Source: DUOJ01 sp041676265 (lineage in GTDB: Bacteria; Spirochaetota; Spirochaetia; Sphaerochaetales; Sphaerochaetaceae). Taken from it: a stretch of 13,653 nt of DNA. Position numbers and translations under genes: made by a program. Where the stretch lies: assembly GCA_041676265.1 (NCBI GenBank), contig JBAYSE010000037.1, positions 1-13,653 of the forward strand, given 5' to 3'. Positions 5,963 through 13,007 of the stretch are shown piece by piece. Position 1 is the first letter of the stretch, and the number at the start of each line of letters is the position of its first letter. The notes under the pieces are model-generated. The model saw only the letters and a program-made list of their open reading frames with translations. It searched no databases and was not told the origin of the DNA.

Positions 5963-8900
5963 ATGAAGACAAGAGATTTCAGGGTTGCCCTACTAGCTAG
6001 GAATAGTTGTGATTACTATGAACCCCTTTTTGCCGCTGACAAAGAGTTGACATCGCTTTACAAAGAGGCCCAAAATTTTGCCCATCAGTTTAATCAAAAA
6101 GCCAAGGAGAAGGACTCTGCTGAGAGCCTTTGTGCGGCTAAGCTTTATGCCACAGGGGTTCTCCACCTCCTTTACCAAGGAATCGTGACCTATTTTGTTA
6201 AAAACGAGGAGCCCAACTTTTTTCTCAATCTGACGAAACAGATAACCGGCGAAAAAGATCAAAAAGAGGCCCTCCTTTTTTATAACAACCAATTCCCTTC
6301 AATGCTTCTAAACTCTCAACACCCTAATGCCCCCTTCCTTTTGGAAGAGGGCACCAGGGGACTTTTTCTCTATACGGTAATGGTGGCTAACAATGCTCTA
6401 ATGGCAGCCGTCGCCCCACTTCTGCAGCCAGAGGGCCTCGCCTTCCCTGCCACCATTCACTCTCTTATCCAATCAGTTAGAGACTATGCGGTGGAAAATA
6501 GTGCCGTTAACGATTCAAAATTGGACCTCATCTCTTTCTTACTTCAGCCGGCACAGGAACACCCCAACTCCCTCAGCGACCAAATTAACTACATCCTCTA
6601 TTACTGGAAAACCTTTCTTCCTGAGAATTTGAGATTCCTCCTCTTAAGGGCTCTCGACTATCTCCGTGAGGAGGGTAAGATCCGCTTTGGTGACGGAGGA
6701 GGGGGGACGCCACAGGTTTACACCTTTAGTGGCGGTGAACATGAGTATGAGGCCTACAGTGCCGATAAGAACTGGATGCCCAACGTCGTCATGTTAGCCA
6801 AAAGCACTCTAGTCTGGCTCGACCAACTCTCAAAAACCTATAACTATCCAATTCAAAGGTTGGATGAAATTCCCGATTATGAACTCGATATGATTAGCGA
6901 ACGGGGGTTCACGAGCCTTTGGCTGATTGGAATCTGGGAGCGCAGCACAGCCTCTAAGCGGATTAAAATATTGACGGGTAATCCCGAGGCAGAGGCGTCA
7001 GCCTACTCTTTGAAGGGGTATGAGATTGCCGCTTCCTTAGGGGGCTGGGAGGCTCTCAAGACCCTAGATGCCCGGTGTAAAGCTCGCGGTATAAGGCTGG
7101 CCAGTGATATGGTTCCCAACCATACGGGGCTCGACAGCGACTGGGTTTTTAATCACAGAGATTTCTTCATTCAAACTGCCCATCCCCCCTTCCCCTCTTA
7201 CACTTATAACGGGGAAGATTTATCTGACAATCCCCAAATTGAACTCAAGATTGAGGACCACTATTGGGATCGTAGCGATGCGGCTGTTACCTTCCGTCGA
7301 GTCGATAAACAAAGTGGTCATACCAGTTACATCTTCCACGGCAATGATGGGACATCAATGCCTTGGAATGACACTGCTCAGATAGATTTTCTAAACCCAA
7401 CGGCCAGAGAGGCTGTCATTCAACAAATTCTCCATGTTGCCCGCAACTTCCAGGTAATCAGGTTCGACGCTGCCATGACTTTAGCTAAGCGCCATATTCA
7501 ACGCTTGTGGTATCCTCTTTTAGGACAAGGGGGCGATATCCCGGGCAGAAGCGGTGCTTCTATGGAGAAAGAGGAATTTGACCGCCGCATCCCTCAAGAG
7601 TTTTGGAGAGAAGTGGTCGATAGGATTGCCAAAGAGGTCCCCGATACTCTCCTTTTAGCCGAGGCCTTTTGGATGATGGAGGGGTTCTTTGTGCGCACGT
7701 TGGGAATGCACCGCGTTTATAATAGTGCTTTCATGAATATGCTCAAAAATGAAGAGAACCATGAATACCGCCAGACGATCAAGAATACTCTCTCTTTCGA
7801 TCCCGAGATTCTCAAACGATTCGTTAACTTCATGAACAACCCTGACGAAGAGACAGCCCATGCCCAATTTGGTGATGGCGATAAATACTTTGGAGTTTGT
7901 ACCCTTTTAGCAACCATGCCCGGTTTGCCGATGTTTGGCCACGGCCAAATCGAGGGATTCAAGGAGAAGTATGGGATGGAGTACAGCCGTTCCTACTGGA
8001 ATGAATTCCCCAATGAAGAGCTCATCAATGCCCATAAAAAACGGATCTTTCCCCTCTTAAAGCTCCGCTATTTGTTCAGTGGCGCCGATTACTTTGAGCT
8101 CTTCGATGCCTATGACAACCACCATGTCAATGAATCAATTTTTGCTTACACTAATGGCGTTGAGAACATTAAGACCCTTGTCCTCTATAACAACCGGTAT
8201 GAACATGCCCAAGGTCGCATTAAACACTCGGCAGACAAGATGATTCGCCTCTCCAACGAGCGCATTACCCGTAACAGGAGTTTAAGCGCAAGTTTAGGAC
8301 TCTTGGGAGGCCCTAAGCGTTTCATGCTTTATGAAAAATTTCCGGAAGGCCTCACTTACATCGTTCCGACAATGGTTATCTCTGAAGAGGGGCTGTGGAT
8401 CTCTCTGGCCGGTTATCAGAGTGAAGTGTGGCTCAATATTAGGGAGGTAGAGGATAGCGACAGCTCTTATGAACTCCTCTATCAAAAACTCCAAGGAAAG
8501 GGGACGGCTACTTTAGAGCGCGACTTGGCGCTGATTAGGCTCCAACCTATCTTTAAAGCCCTCGACAATTTTAGAACTAAACCAATGCTCTCTACCATGG
8601 AAAAAATTGTGCAGGGTTCAGTTGTCTCTAAAAGGGAAGTTCGCTCTTTTGCTCTATTGGCCGGAGAGGCCTATGCCCGCCTTTTAACTTTGTTGGAGAG
8701 TGAGGAGTTCCTTTTTAAGGGGTTTGAAGTGCAGCCACAAGCACTACTGGCCACCATCCAAGCACTTATCGCCTGTTTCCAAAGGGAAGGTTCTCTAATT
8801 GCCAAAGGTGGTAAGCTCATCGACGAGTTGGCGATAATGCTCAATGCTGTCCTCTTGTTGCAACCTTTTGTCACTGCCGACATGGACTTTAGAGAGGTTG

Positions 8901-9322
8901 CTAAGATTATAGAAAACCTCTATCTAGAGGAGTTTTTTGCCGAACACCTCACTCAAAAAGCTCCCAAAGAAACTTGGGAAAAAATTATGGAGAAGGTCTT
9001 ATTCCTTCTTGTTACGCCCCCTGCACTTATCAACGGGGCAAAAGAGGAGAAGCCGAACCCTCGTAAAGTTTTGGAACTCCTCTTTGATGACCTCTACTTC
9101 CGACACTCTGTCGGTTATAACGAGCATAATCAAGTTAAATGGTATCATAAGGAGTCTCTCCAAGAAACGTTCTACTATTTAGCACTGGGTTCTTGCATAA
9201 ATTACGGGCCGACTCTCCAGCCAGTTATCGAAAAAATAGTGGCGGCATGGCTCCATGGAGAATTGCAGGCAGAATACCGTGCAGAGGCCCTTCTAAGGGC
9301 TGTATCCACTGTTATTCTATGA
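5963..9322 (+). CDS. Large GH13 (alpha-amylase superfamily) protein with atypical region IV
   Basis: A 1119-residue protein without a signal peptide, so probably cytoplasmic and acting on alpha-glucans or oligosaccharides. The following positions count from the TTG one codon upstream. Residues 1-300 form a mostly helical N-terminal part with no family I recognise. The catalytic TIM barrel spans about 305-720: LWLIGIWE near 320, region I DMVPNH (383-388), PWNDTAQIDFLNP near 468, region II RFD (501-503, nucleophile Asp503), region III LLAEAF with acid/base Glu568, and region IV MNNPDE with Asp629. The histidine usual before the region IV aspartate (NHD) is Pro628. A beta-rich stretch (about 720-830) and a helical C-terminal domain (about 850-1119) follow. 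The catalytic triad is intact, so it should be active. The lost histidine recalls GlgE (NTPD), which transfers rather than hydrolyses. Exact subfamily and substrate are unknown. Confidence 0.88.
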   Translation: MKTRDFRVALLARNSCDYYEPLFAADKELTSLYKEAQNFAHQFNQKAKEKDSAESLCAAKLYATGVLHLLYQGIVTYFVKNEEPNFFLNLTKQITGEKDQKEALLFYNNQFPSMLLNSQHPNAPFLLEEGTRGLFLYTVMVANNALMAAVAPLLQPEGLAFPATIHSLIQSVRDYAVENSAVNDSKLDLISFLLQPAQEHPNSLSDQINYILYYWKTFLPENLRFLLLRALDYLREEGKIRFGDGGGGTPQVYTFSGGEHEYEAYSADKNWMPNVVMLAKSTLVWLDQLSKTYNYPIQRLDEIPDYELDMISERGFTSLWLIGIWERSTASKRIKILTGNPEAEASAYSLKGYEIAASLGGWEALKTLDARCKARGIRLASDMVPNHTGLDSDWVFNHRDFFIQTAHPPFPSYTYNGEDLSDNPQIELKIEDHYWDRSDAAVTFRRVDKQSGHTSYIFHGNDGTSMPWNDTAQIDFLNPTAREAVIQQILHVARNFQVIRFDAAMTLAKRHIQRLWYPLLGQGGDIPGRSGASMEKEEFDRRIPQEFWREVVDRIAKEVPDTLLLAEAFWMMEGFFVRTLGMHRVYNSAFMNMLKNEENHEYRQTIKNTLSFDPEILKRFVNFMNNPDEETAHAQFGDGDKYFGVCTLLATMPGLPMFGHGQIEGFKEKYGMEYSRSYWNEFPNEELINAHKKRIFPLLKLRYLFSGADYFELFDAYDNHHVNESIFAYTNGVENIKTLVLYNNRYEHAQGRIKHSADKMIRLSNERITRNRSLSASLGLLGGPKRFMLYEKFPEGLTYIVPTMVISEEGLWISLAGYQSEVWLNIREVEDSDSSYELLYQKLQGKGTATLERDLALIRLQPIFKALDNFRTKPMLSTMEKIVQGSVVSKREVRSFALLAGEAYARLLTLLESEEFLFKGFEVQPQALLATIQALIACFQREGSLIAKGGKLIDELAIMLNAVLLLQPFVTADMDFREVAKIIENLYLEEFFAEHLTQKAPKETWEKIMEKVLFLLVTPPALINGAKEEKPNPRKVLELLFDDLYFRHSVGYNEHNQVKWYHKESLQETFYYLALGSCINYGPTLQPVIEKIVAAWLHGELQAEYRAEALLRAVSTVIL

Positions 9323-9328
9323 TTTTAA

Positions 9329-9355
9329 TTGACTTAACTATAACGATGAGATAAT
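9329..9355 (+). promoter_or_regulatory. Candidate promoter of the symporter gene
   Basis: TTGACT (9329-9334) and GATAAT (9350-9355, 5/6 to -10) with a tight 15-base spacer; TAATGT (9352-9357) gives a 17-base spacer but a poorer -10. Another -10-like box, TATAAC (9339-9344), lies between. In each case the start codon at 9365 follows within about 20 bases, leaving little or no leader. Prediction only. Confidence 0.3.
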
Positions 9356-9368
9356 GTTTCTAGTATGA
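9354..9368 (+). other. Possible four-codon leader ORF overlapping the symporter start
   Basis: ATG TTT CTA GTA TGA (MFLV-stop) ends in an ATGA overlap with the symporter ATG at 9365. A weak purine stretch (GATGAG) precedes it. If translated it would feed ribosomes into the next gene by coupling, but it overlaps the proposed -10 box, so both cannot be right as drawn. Could be chance. Confidence 0.15.
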
Positions 9369-10603
9369 AAACAAGGATTACATACCCAATTGCATTGGTG
9401 TTAGGGTTTGTCGCAAGTTTCTTGCTTGGGGATTGGACACCCTACCAAAAGGTTCTTTCTACGCTGGTTCCGGTTGTAAAGTTGCTGGGCGTTTTTATTC
9501 TCTTCCCACTCGTCTTTATCCTTTTTATCTCAGCAGTCGCCTCCTTGCGTCGTCATAAAGACACTTTTGTGGTCTTTTTCTCGACTATCTTATGGGCCCT
9601 CTTGGCCGCTCTCTTCCTTAGTTTTGCCGGTATGGGTCTCTTTATTGCAAATCCTTTTCAGATTTCATTAACGGCTGCTTCCAGTGGCAATCTGGTGACC
9701 AACTTCTTTGACTTTTCAAAACTATTTGGCCTTTTTATAAGTGAAAACGCCTTTTTACAATTTACACTGACAAGCGCCACGTTACTGCCCGTCTTGACAG
9801 TAGCCTTCTTTTTAGGGATTGCCCTCCGCCCCGATAAAGAGGCTATTAGACCAGCCTACGTAGTCACCAACTCTTTTGGCGAAGTTATGCTCCGTCTGGC
9901 ACGGATTTTAACTGTCTGGGGAGCTCTCTTTATCTTAGTTTTAAGTGCCCAATGGTTCCTTAACTATACTATCGCCGATTTCCTAAAGGTTGACTTTTGG
10001 CTCATCATCGCATTAGCGGCCGCTGTAGTGGCCACTCTTCTGATCTTACTGCCTCTCTTATACGCAATCTTTACCGGTTTCAGAGGTGGTAATCCCTACA
10101 GAATTTTCGGTGGAGTTTTCCCGGCTGTCTTGGCCGCCGGATTCTCTAATTCTATCCTCTATGGGACAATTCCCCTTATAGCTCTGGCGCAACACAACGT
10201 GGGAATGCGTAAACGGGCGGTGGGTATTTCAATTCCTCTGCTAACCATTATCTCGCGTGCCGGCAGTGCTTTAATTGCGACTTTGGTAACCTTGGGATTT
10301 ATGACCTCTATGGGGGGCGCCCCCTCCATTCAGGTAATGATCTTTATCGCTTTGGGTTCTGCCCTTTTCTCGTTAGGAGCTTCATTTACACCGGGAGTTG
10401 AGCTTCTTTTCATCCTCTTTATGCTTTTTAGGTGGACAGACCCCAGCGCTTTATCGATTGCTGAAGGGCAACTGCTCCTACTGTTCCCCTTGCTGCAAAT
10501 AGTGGCTATCTCGCTAGATGCTGTTGTCATCGCCTTTGGCGCGGCTTTTAGTTCTCGGCTTACCGCCAGAGGAGACAGAATAGTAGCCGAACAGAAGATG
10601 TAA
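9365..10603 (+). CDS. Divergent dicarboxylate/amino acid:cation symporter (SDF) family membrane protein
   Basis: A 412-residue inner-membrane protein with about eight hydrophobic spans. Resemblance to the SDF (GltP/GltPh-like, elevator) family is seen in FPLVFILFISAVASL (residues 47-61). It continues in the region AGFSNSILYGTIPL (259-270) followed by HNVGMRKRAVGISIPL, which corresponds to hairpin HP1 and the loop into TM7. Important differences: the family TM7 signature NMDGT is ISRAGS here (296-301), HP2 reads SLGASFTPG (337-344), and the TM8 NVTGD substrate/sodium motif is replaced by AFGAA (390-394). The fold is therefore likely, but sodium coupling and amino-acid or dicarboxylate specificity cannot be assumed. 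The ATG at 9365 has no Shine-Dalgarno. The next gene follows after 3 bases and is also a membrane protein, so they probably act or are at least expressed together. Confidence 0.7.
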   Translation: MKTRITYPIALVLGFVASFLLGDWTPYQKVLSTLVPVVKLLGVFILFPLVFILFISAVASLRRHKDTFVVFFSTILWALLAALFLSFAGMGLFIANPFQISLTAASSGNLVTNFFDFSKLFGLFISENAFLQFTLTSATLLPVLTVAFFLGIALRPDKEAIRPAYVVTNSFGEVMLRLARILTVWGALFILVLSAQWFLNYTIADFLKVDFWLIIALAAAVVATLLILLPLLYAIFTGFRGGNPYRIFGGVFPAVLAAGFSNSILYGTIPLIALAQHNVGMRKRAVGISIPLLTIISRAGSALIATLVTLGFMTSMGGAPSIQVMIFIALGSALFSLGASFTPGVELLFILFMLFRWTDPSALSIAEGQLLLLFPLLQIVAISLDAVVIAFGAAFSSRLTARGDRIVAEQKM

Positions 10604-10606
10604 GGG

Positions 10607-11311
10607 ATGAAAGCTAGTCTAAGCAAGAAGGTCCTCCTTTTTCTTTTCTACTTCCTCCTGTGCTTTGCCGTTGCTTGGCTTACGCGAACAGAGACAGCCT
10701 ATTTCCATCTGGCCCTTTCTTTGCTCGGGATGTTTTTCATCCTCTTTTTCCCCTACTCTTTGAAGGATACGGTTGAAAGCGTCCTACTGCCCCTCCTTTT
10801 TTTTGTGATAATCCTCGCAAATATCCCCCAAATTATGCACTACACTATTTCACAGGGGATTTTTCTTTACAGCTTAACTCTGCCAGCTAAGTTCTACCTT
10901 TTTGCCCTCCTTTTCTACCTTATACTGGCATTGTTTTTGGGTATTTTTCACCTAGGGATCAATGTTGCAAAAATCCCCTCTTATACTATTGTCGCTCTCC
11001 TTTTGTGTGCTTTTGTAACGATGACCCTTCGTATCTCGGTCGCACTGGAGCCGACTGAGCCGTTAATGTGGTTTTCTAACTCTCTGTTCTTAAATGTCAC
11101 CTTAGTTCTAATATTTCTCGCCCTCTTCACTCTACTAGTCTATTTTTTCAGAGAGCTTTCCCTCCACAATGCATTGAAACTATTGAGCCTTGCACTAATT
11201 CTAGTGGCTAATTATCTCTACTTTATAGCGGTGGTACCGACGGTGGCCTTAGTAATGTACGCCCTCGGAGTCTTGTTACGCATTCCCCGAGGACGTTTCT
11301 CGCAGCTTTAA
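10607..11311 (+). CDS. Polytopic membrane protein of unknown function
   Basis: A 234-residue, very hydrophobic protein I do not recognise. Hydrophobic segments are visible at about 9-26, 31-49, 57-74, 93-117, 123-146, 155-181 and 189-224 (the last probably two helices), so seven to eight spans with short loops. It opens with the positively charged stretch KASLSKK and ends in a basic tail (RIPRGR), both consistent with cytoplasmic ends by the positive-inside rule. No catalytic motif is evident. The ATG follows the symporter stop by 3 bases with no well-placed Shine-Dalgarno, pointing to translational coupling in a two-gene unit. Its stop codon overlaps that of convergent gpmI in the palindrome CTTTAAAG. 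It could be an accessory subunit or a separate integral protein; function is open. Confidence 0.8.
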   Translation: MKASLSKKVLLFLFYFLLCFAVAWLTRTETAYFHLALSLLGMFFILFFPYSLKDTVESVLLPLLFFVIILANIPQIMHYTISQGIFLYSLTLPAKFYLFALLFYLILALFLGIFHLGINVAKIPSYTIVALLLCAFVTMTLRISVALEPTEPLMWFSNSLFLNVTLVLIFLALFTLLVYFFRELSLHNALKLLSLALILVANYLYFIAVVPTVALVMYALGVLLRIPRGRFSQL

Positions 11312-12951
11312 AGGGTGACTATACTCTCATCGTAATCGCGAGGAGGCTCAAGGCCTAAAAAGTCGAAGCAAGTAGCTGCAATCGAGCTTATACCGAGGTC
11401 GGTCTTTAAGGTGGTAGAGTACTCCCCGTTGTAAGTTGGGTCGTAGATAATAAAGGGAACCGGGTTTAAGGAGTGGCTGGTTTTAGCTTGAGGCGAACCG
11501 TCTGCTTTGTATTTGACCCTTCCATTGGCATCGTGCTCGTACATATCGTCACTGTTGCCGTGATCGGCTGTTAAGAATAACACCCCTCCCACTTTATCGA
11601 TGGCTTTTTTAAGGCGGTTAATTTGGAGGTCCATCCCCTCCATTGCGCACAATACCGCTTGGTAAATCCCAGTGTGCCCCACCATGTCTCCATTGGGATA
11701 GTTGAGTTTTATGAAGTCGTAAACACCACTTTCAATGGCTTCAATGACCTTGTCGGTTATTTCGGCACATTTCATCCAAGGGCGCTGTTCAAAGGGGACA
11801 ATGTCAGAAGGGACCTCCACATAGGTCTCAAGTTCTTCACTGAATTTCCCGGTACGGTTACCGTTAAAGAAGTAGGTGACGTGGCCAAATTTCTGGGTTT
11901 CACTAATTGAGTATTGTTTTAACCCGTTGGCAACCAAGAATTCGGCCATTGTGCGGTCTATGGAGGGAGGGTCGACTAAGTACTGTTTAGGGACATGGAG
12001 ATCCCCGTCGTATTCCATCATTCCGGCATACTCAACCTTGGGGTACCGTTTACGGTCGAACTCTTCAAGTTCTTCAGCTTCAAAAGCCTTGGTAATCTCT
12101 AGGGCACGGTCTCCCCTAAAATTGAAGAGGATGACACTGTCGCCATCTTCAATTGTCCCAATGGGCTTCCCCTCTTCGGCAATCACAAACGGGGGGAGAT
12201 CTTGATCTATCGCTCCGCTCTCTTTCCTGAGGGTCACAATAGCTTCATGAGCCGAGGTAAAACTCCGCCCTTCACCTAAAACGTGGGTTTGCCACCCTTT
12301 ACGTACCATGTCCCAATTGGCATTGTAGCGGTCCATGGTAATAACCATCCGTCCACCGCCGCTGGCAATGCGAGCATCGAAGTTGGCATCGTTAAGTTTT
12401 GCAAGAAATTCCTCAAAGGGGTCGAAATAGTCAAGGGCACTAAGCTCTCCGACATCCCGGCCATCTAAGAGGGCGTGAATACGAACCCTTTTAATCCCTT
12501 CAGCCTTGGCCTGCTCAACCATCCGTTTGAGGTTGTTGATGTGGGAGTGCACATTCCCATCAGAAAGGAGTCCAATGAAATGGAGGGTGCTTTGTTTGTC
12601 CTTAACGTTGTTAATTAGTTTCTTCCAAACCGTACCTTCAAAAATTGCATTCTTTGCAATGGAGTTGTTAATCAACTTGGCCCCTTGGGCAAAGACTCGT
12701 CCACACCCTATAGCATTGTGTCCTACCTCACTGTTACCCATATCATCGTCGGAAGGGAGGCCCACAGCGGTTCCGTGGGCTTTCAGTTTAGTCCAAGGAG
12801 CTATTTCAAAAAGATGATCGAGGGTCTCGGTATGTGCATCTGCAAAAGCATCGCCCTCTTTATATTTTCCAAAGCCTACGCCGTCCATGATAACCAAGAC
12901 GACAGGTCCCTTACGTACAATCTTATCGACTCTCTTTAGCGGTTCAACCAT
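11308..12951 (-). CDS. gpmI: 2,3-bisphosphoglycerate-independent phosphoglycerate mutase, long type
   Basis: Interconverts 3- and 2-phosphoglycerate in glycolysis and gluconeogenesis; a two-metal (Mn/Co) enzyme of the alkaline phosphatase superfamily with a phosphoserine intermediate. The protein has 547 residues. Visible sites, numbered from this ATG: Asp23 in IMDGVG, catalytic Ser74 in MGNSEVGH, VHSH (135-138), DGRD (163-166), SGGGRMVITMDRY near 197, NFRGDR near 277, DMVGHTG with its metal His near 425, and TADHGNSDDM near 461. Wording such as GNSEVGHNAIGCGR, FAQGAKLI and SGGGRM, plus the longer chain, fit the plant/trypanosomatid-like branch rather than the roughly 510-residue common bacterial form. 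Start: ATG at 12949-12951 with AGGAG 7 bases upstream, preferred over a GTG nine codons earlier that would bury the ribosome site. Identification is firm. Confidence 0.96.
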   Translation of the reverse strand: MVEPLKRVDKIVRKGPVVLVIMDGVGFGKYKEGDAFADAHTETLDHLFEIAPWTKLKAHGTAVGLPSDDDMGNSEVGHNAIGCGRVFAQGAKLINNSIAKNAIFEGTVWKKLINNVKDKQSTLHFIGLLSDGNVHSHINNLKRMVEQAKAEGIKRVRIHALLDGRDVGELSALDYFDPFEEFLAKLNDANFDARIASGGGRMVITMDRYNANWDMVRKGWQTHVLGEGRSFTSAHEAIVTLRKESGAIDQDLPPFVIAEEGKPIGTIEDGDSVILFNFRGDRALEITKAFEAEELEEFDRKRYPKVEYAGMMEYDGDLHVPKQYLVDPPSIDRTMAEFLVANGLKQYSISETQKFGHVTYFFNGNRTGKFSEELETYVEVPSDIVPFEQRPWMKCAEITDKVIEAIESGVYDFIKLNYPNGDMVGHTGIYQAVLCAMEGMDLQINRLKKAIDKVGGVLFLTADHGNSDDMYEHDANGRVKYKADGSPQAKTSHSLNPVPFIIYDPTYNGEYSTTLKTDLGISSIAATCFDFLGLEPPRDYDESIVTL

Positions 12952-12958
12952 TTTGTTT

Positions 12959-12963
12959 CTCCT
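12959..12963 (-). promoter_or_regulatory. Ribosome binding site of gpmI
   Basis: AGGAG on the minus strand, 7 bases before the ATG at 12951. It decides this start against the GTG at 12976-12978. Confidence 0.75.
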
Positions 12964-12978
12964 ATAATCTACAAACAC

Positions 12979-13007
12979 AATATAATTAGAGACCTTAAAG
13001 GGGTAAA
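12979..13007 (-). promoter_or_regulatory. Candidate promoter of gpmI
   Basis: On the minus strand TTTACC (13002-13007, 4/6 to -35), a 17-base spacer, and TATATT (12979-12984, 5/6 to -10). The -35 lies in the last codons of the aminopeptidase gene. Transcription would start near 12972, giving a leader of about 20 bases with the AGGAG site. Read-through from the upstream gene is equally possible. Confidence 0.35.

Noticed and set aside
5993..6292. 99-codon minus-strand open frame opposite the GH13 N-terminus
   Set aside because: Shadow of a strong coding frame, with no family resemblance.
9323..9364. Intrinsic terminator after the GH13 gene
   Set aside because: No GC-rich stem with a following T-run; the segment is AT-rich and better explained as a promoter.
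10330..10626. 98-codon minus-strand open frame over the end of the symporter gene
   Set aside because: Antisense to membrane spans with no motif or ribosome site; its sequence mirrors the hydrophobic codons of the real gene.
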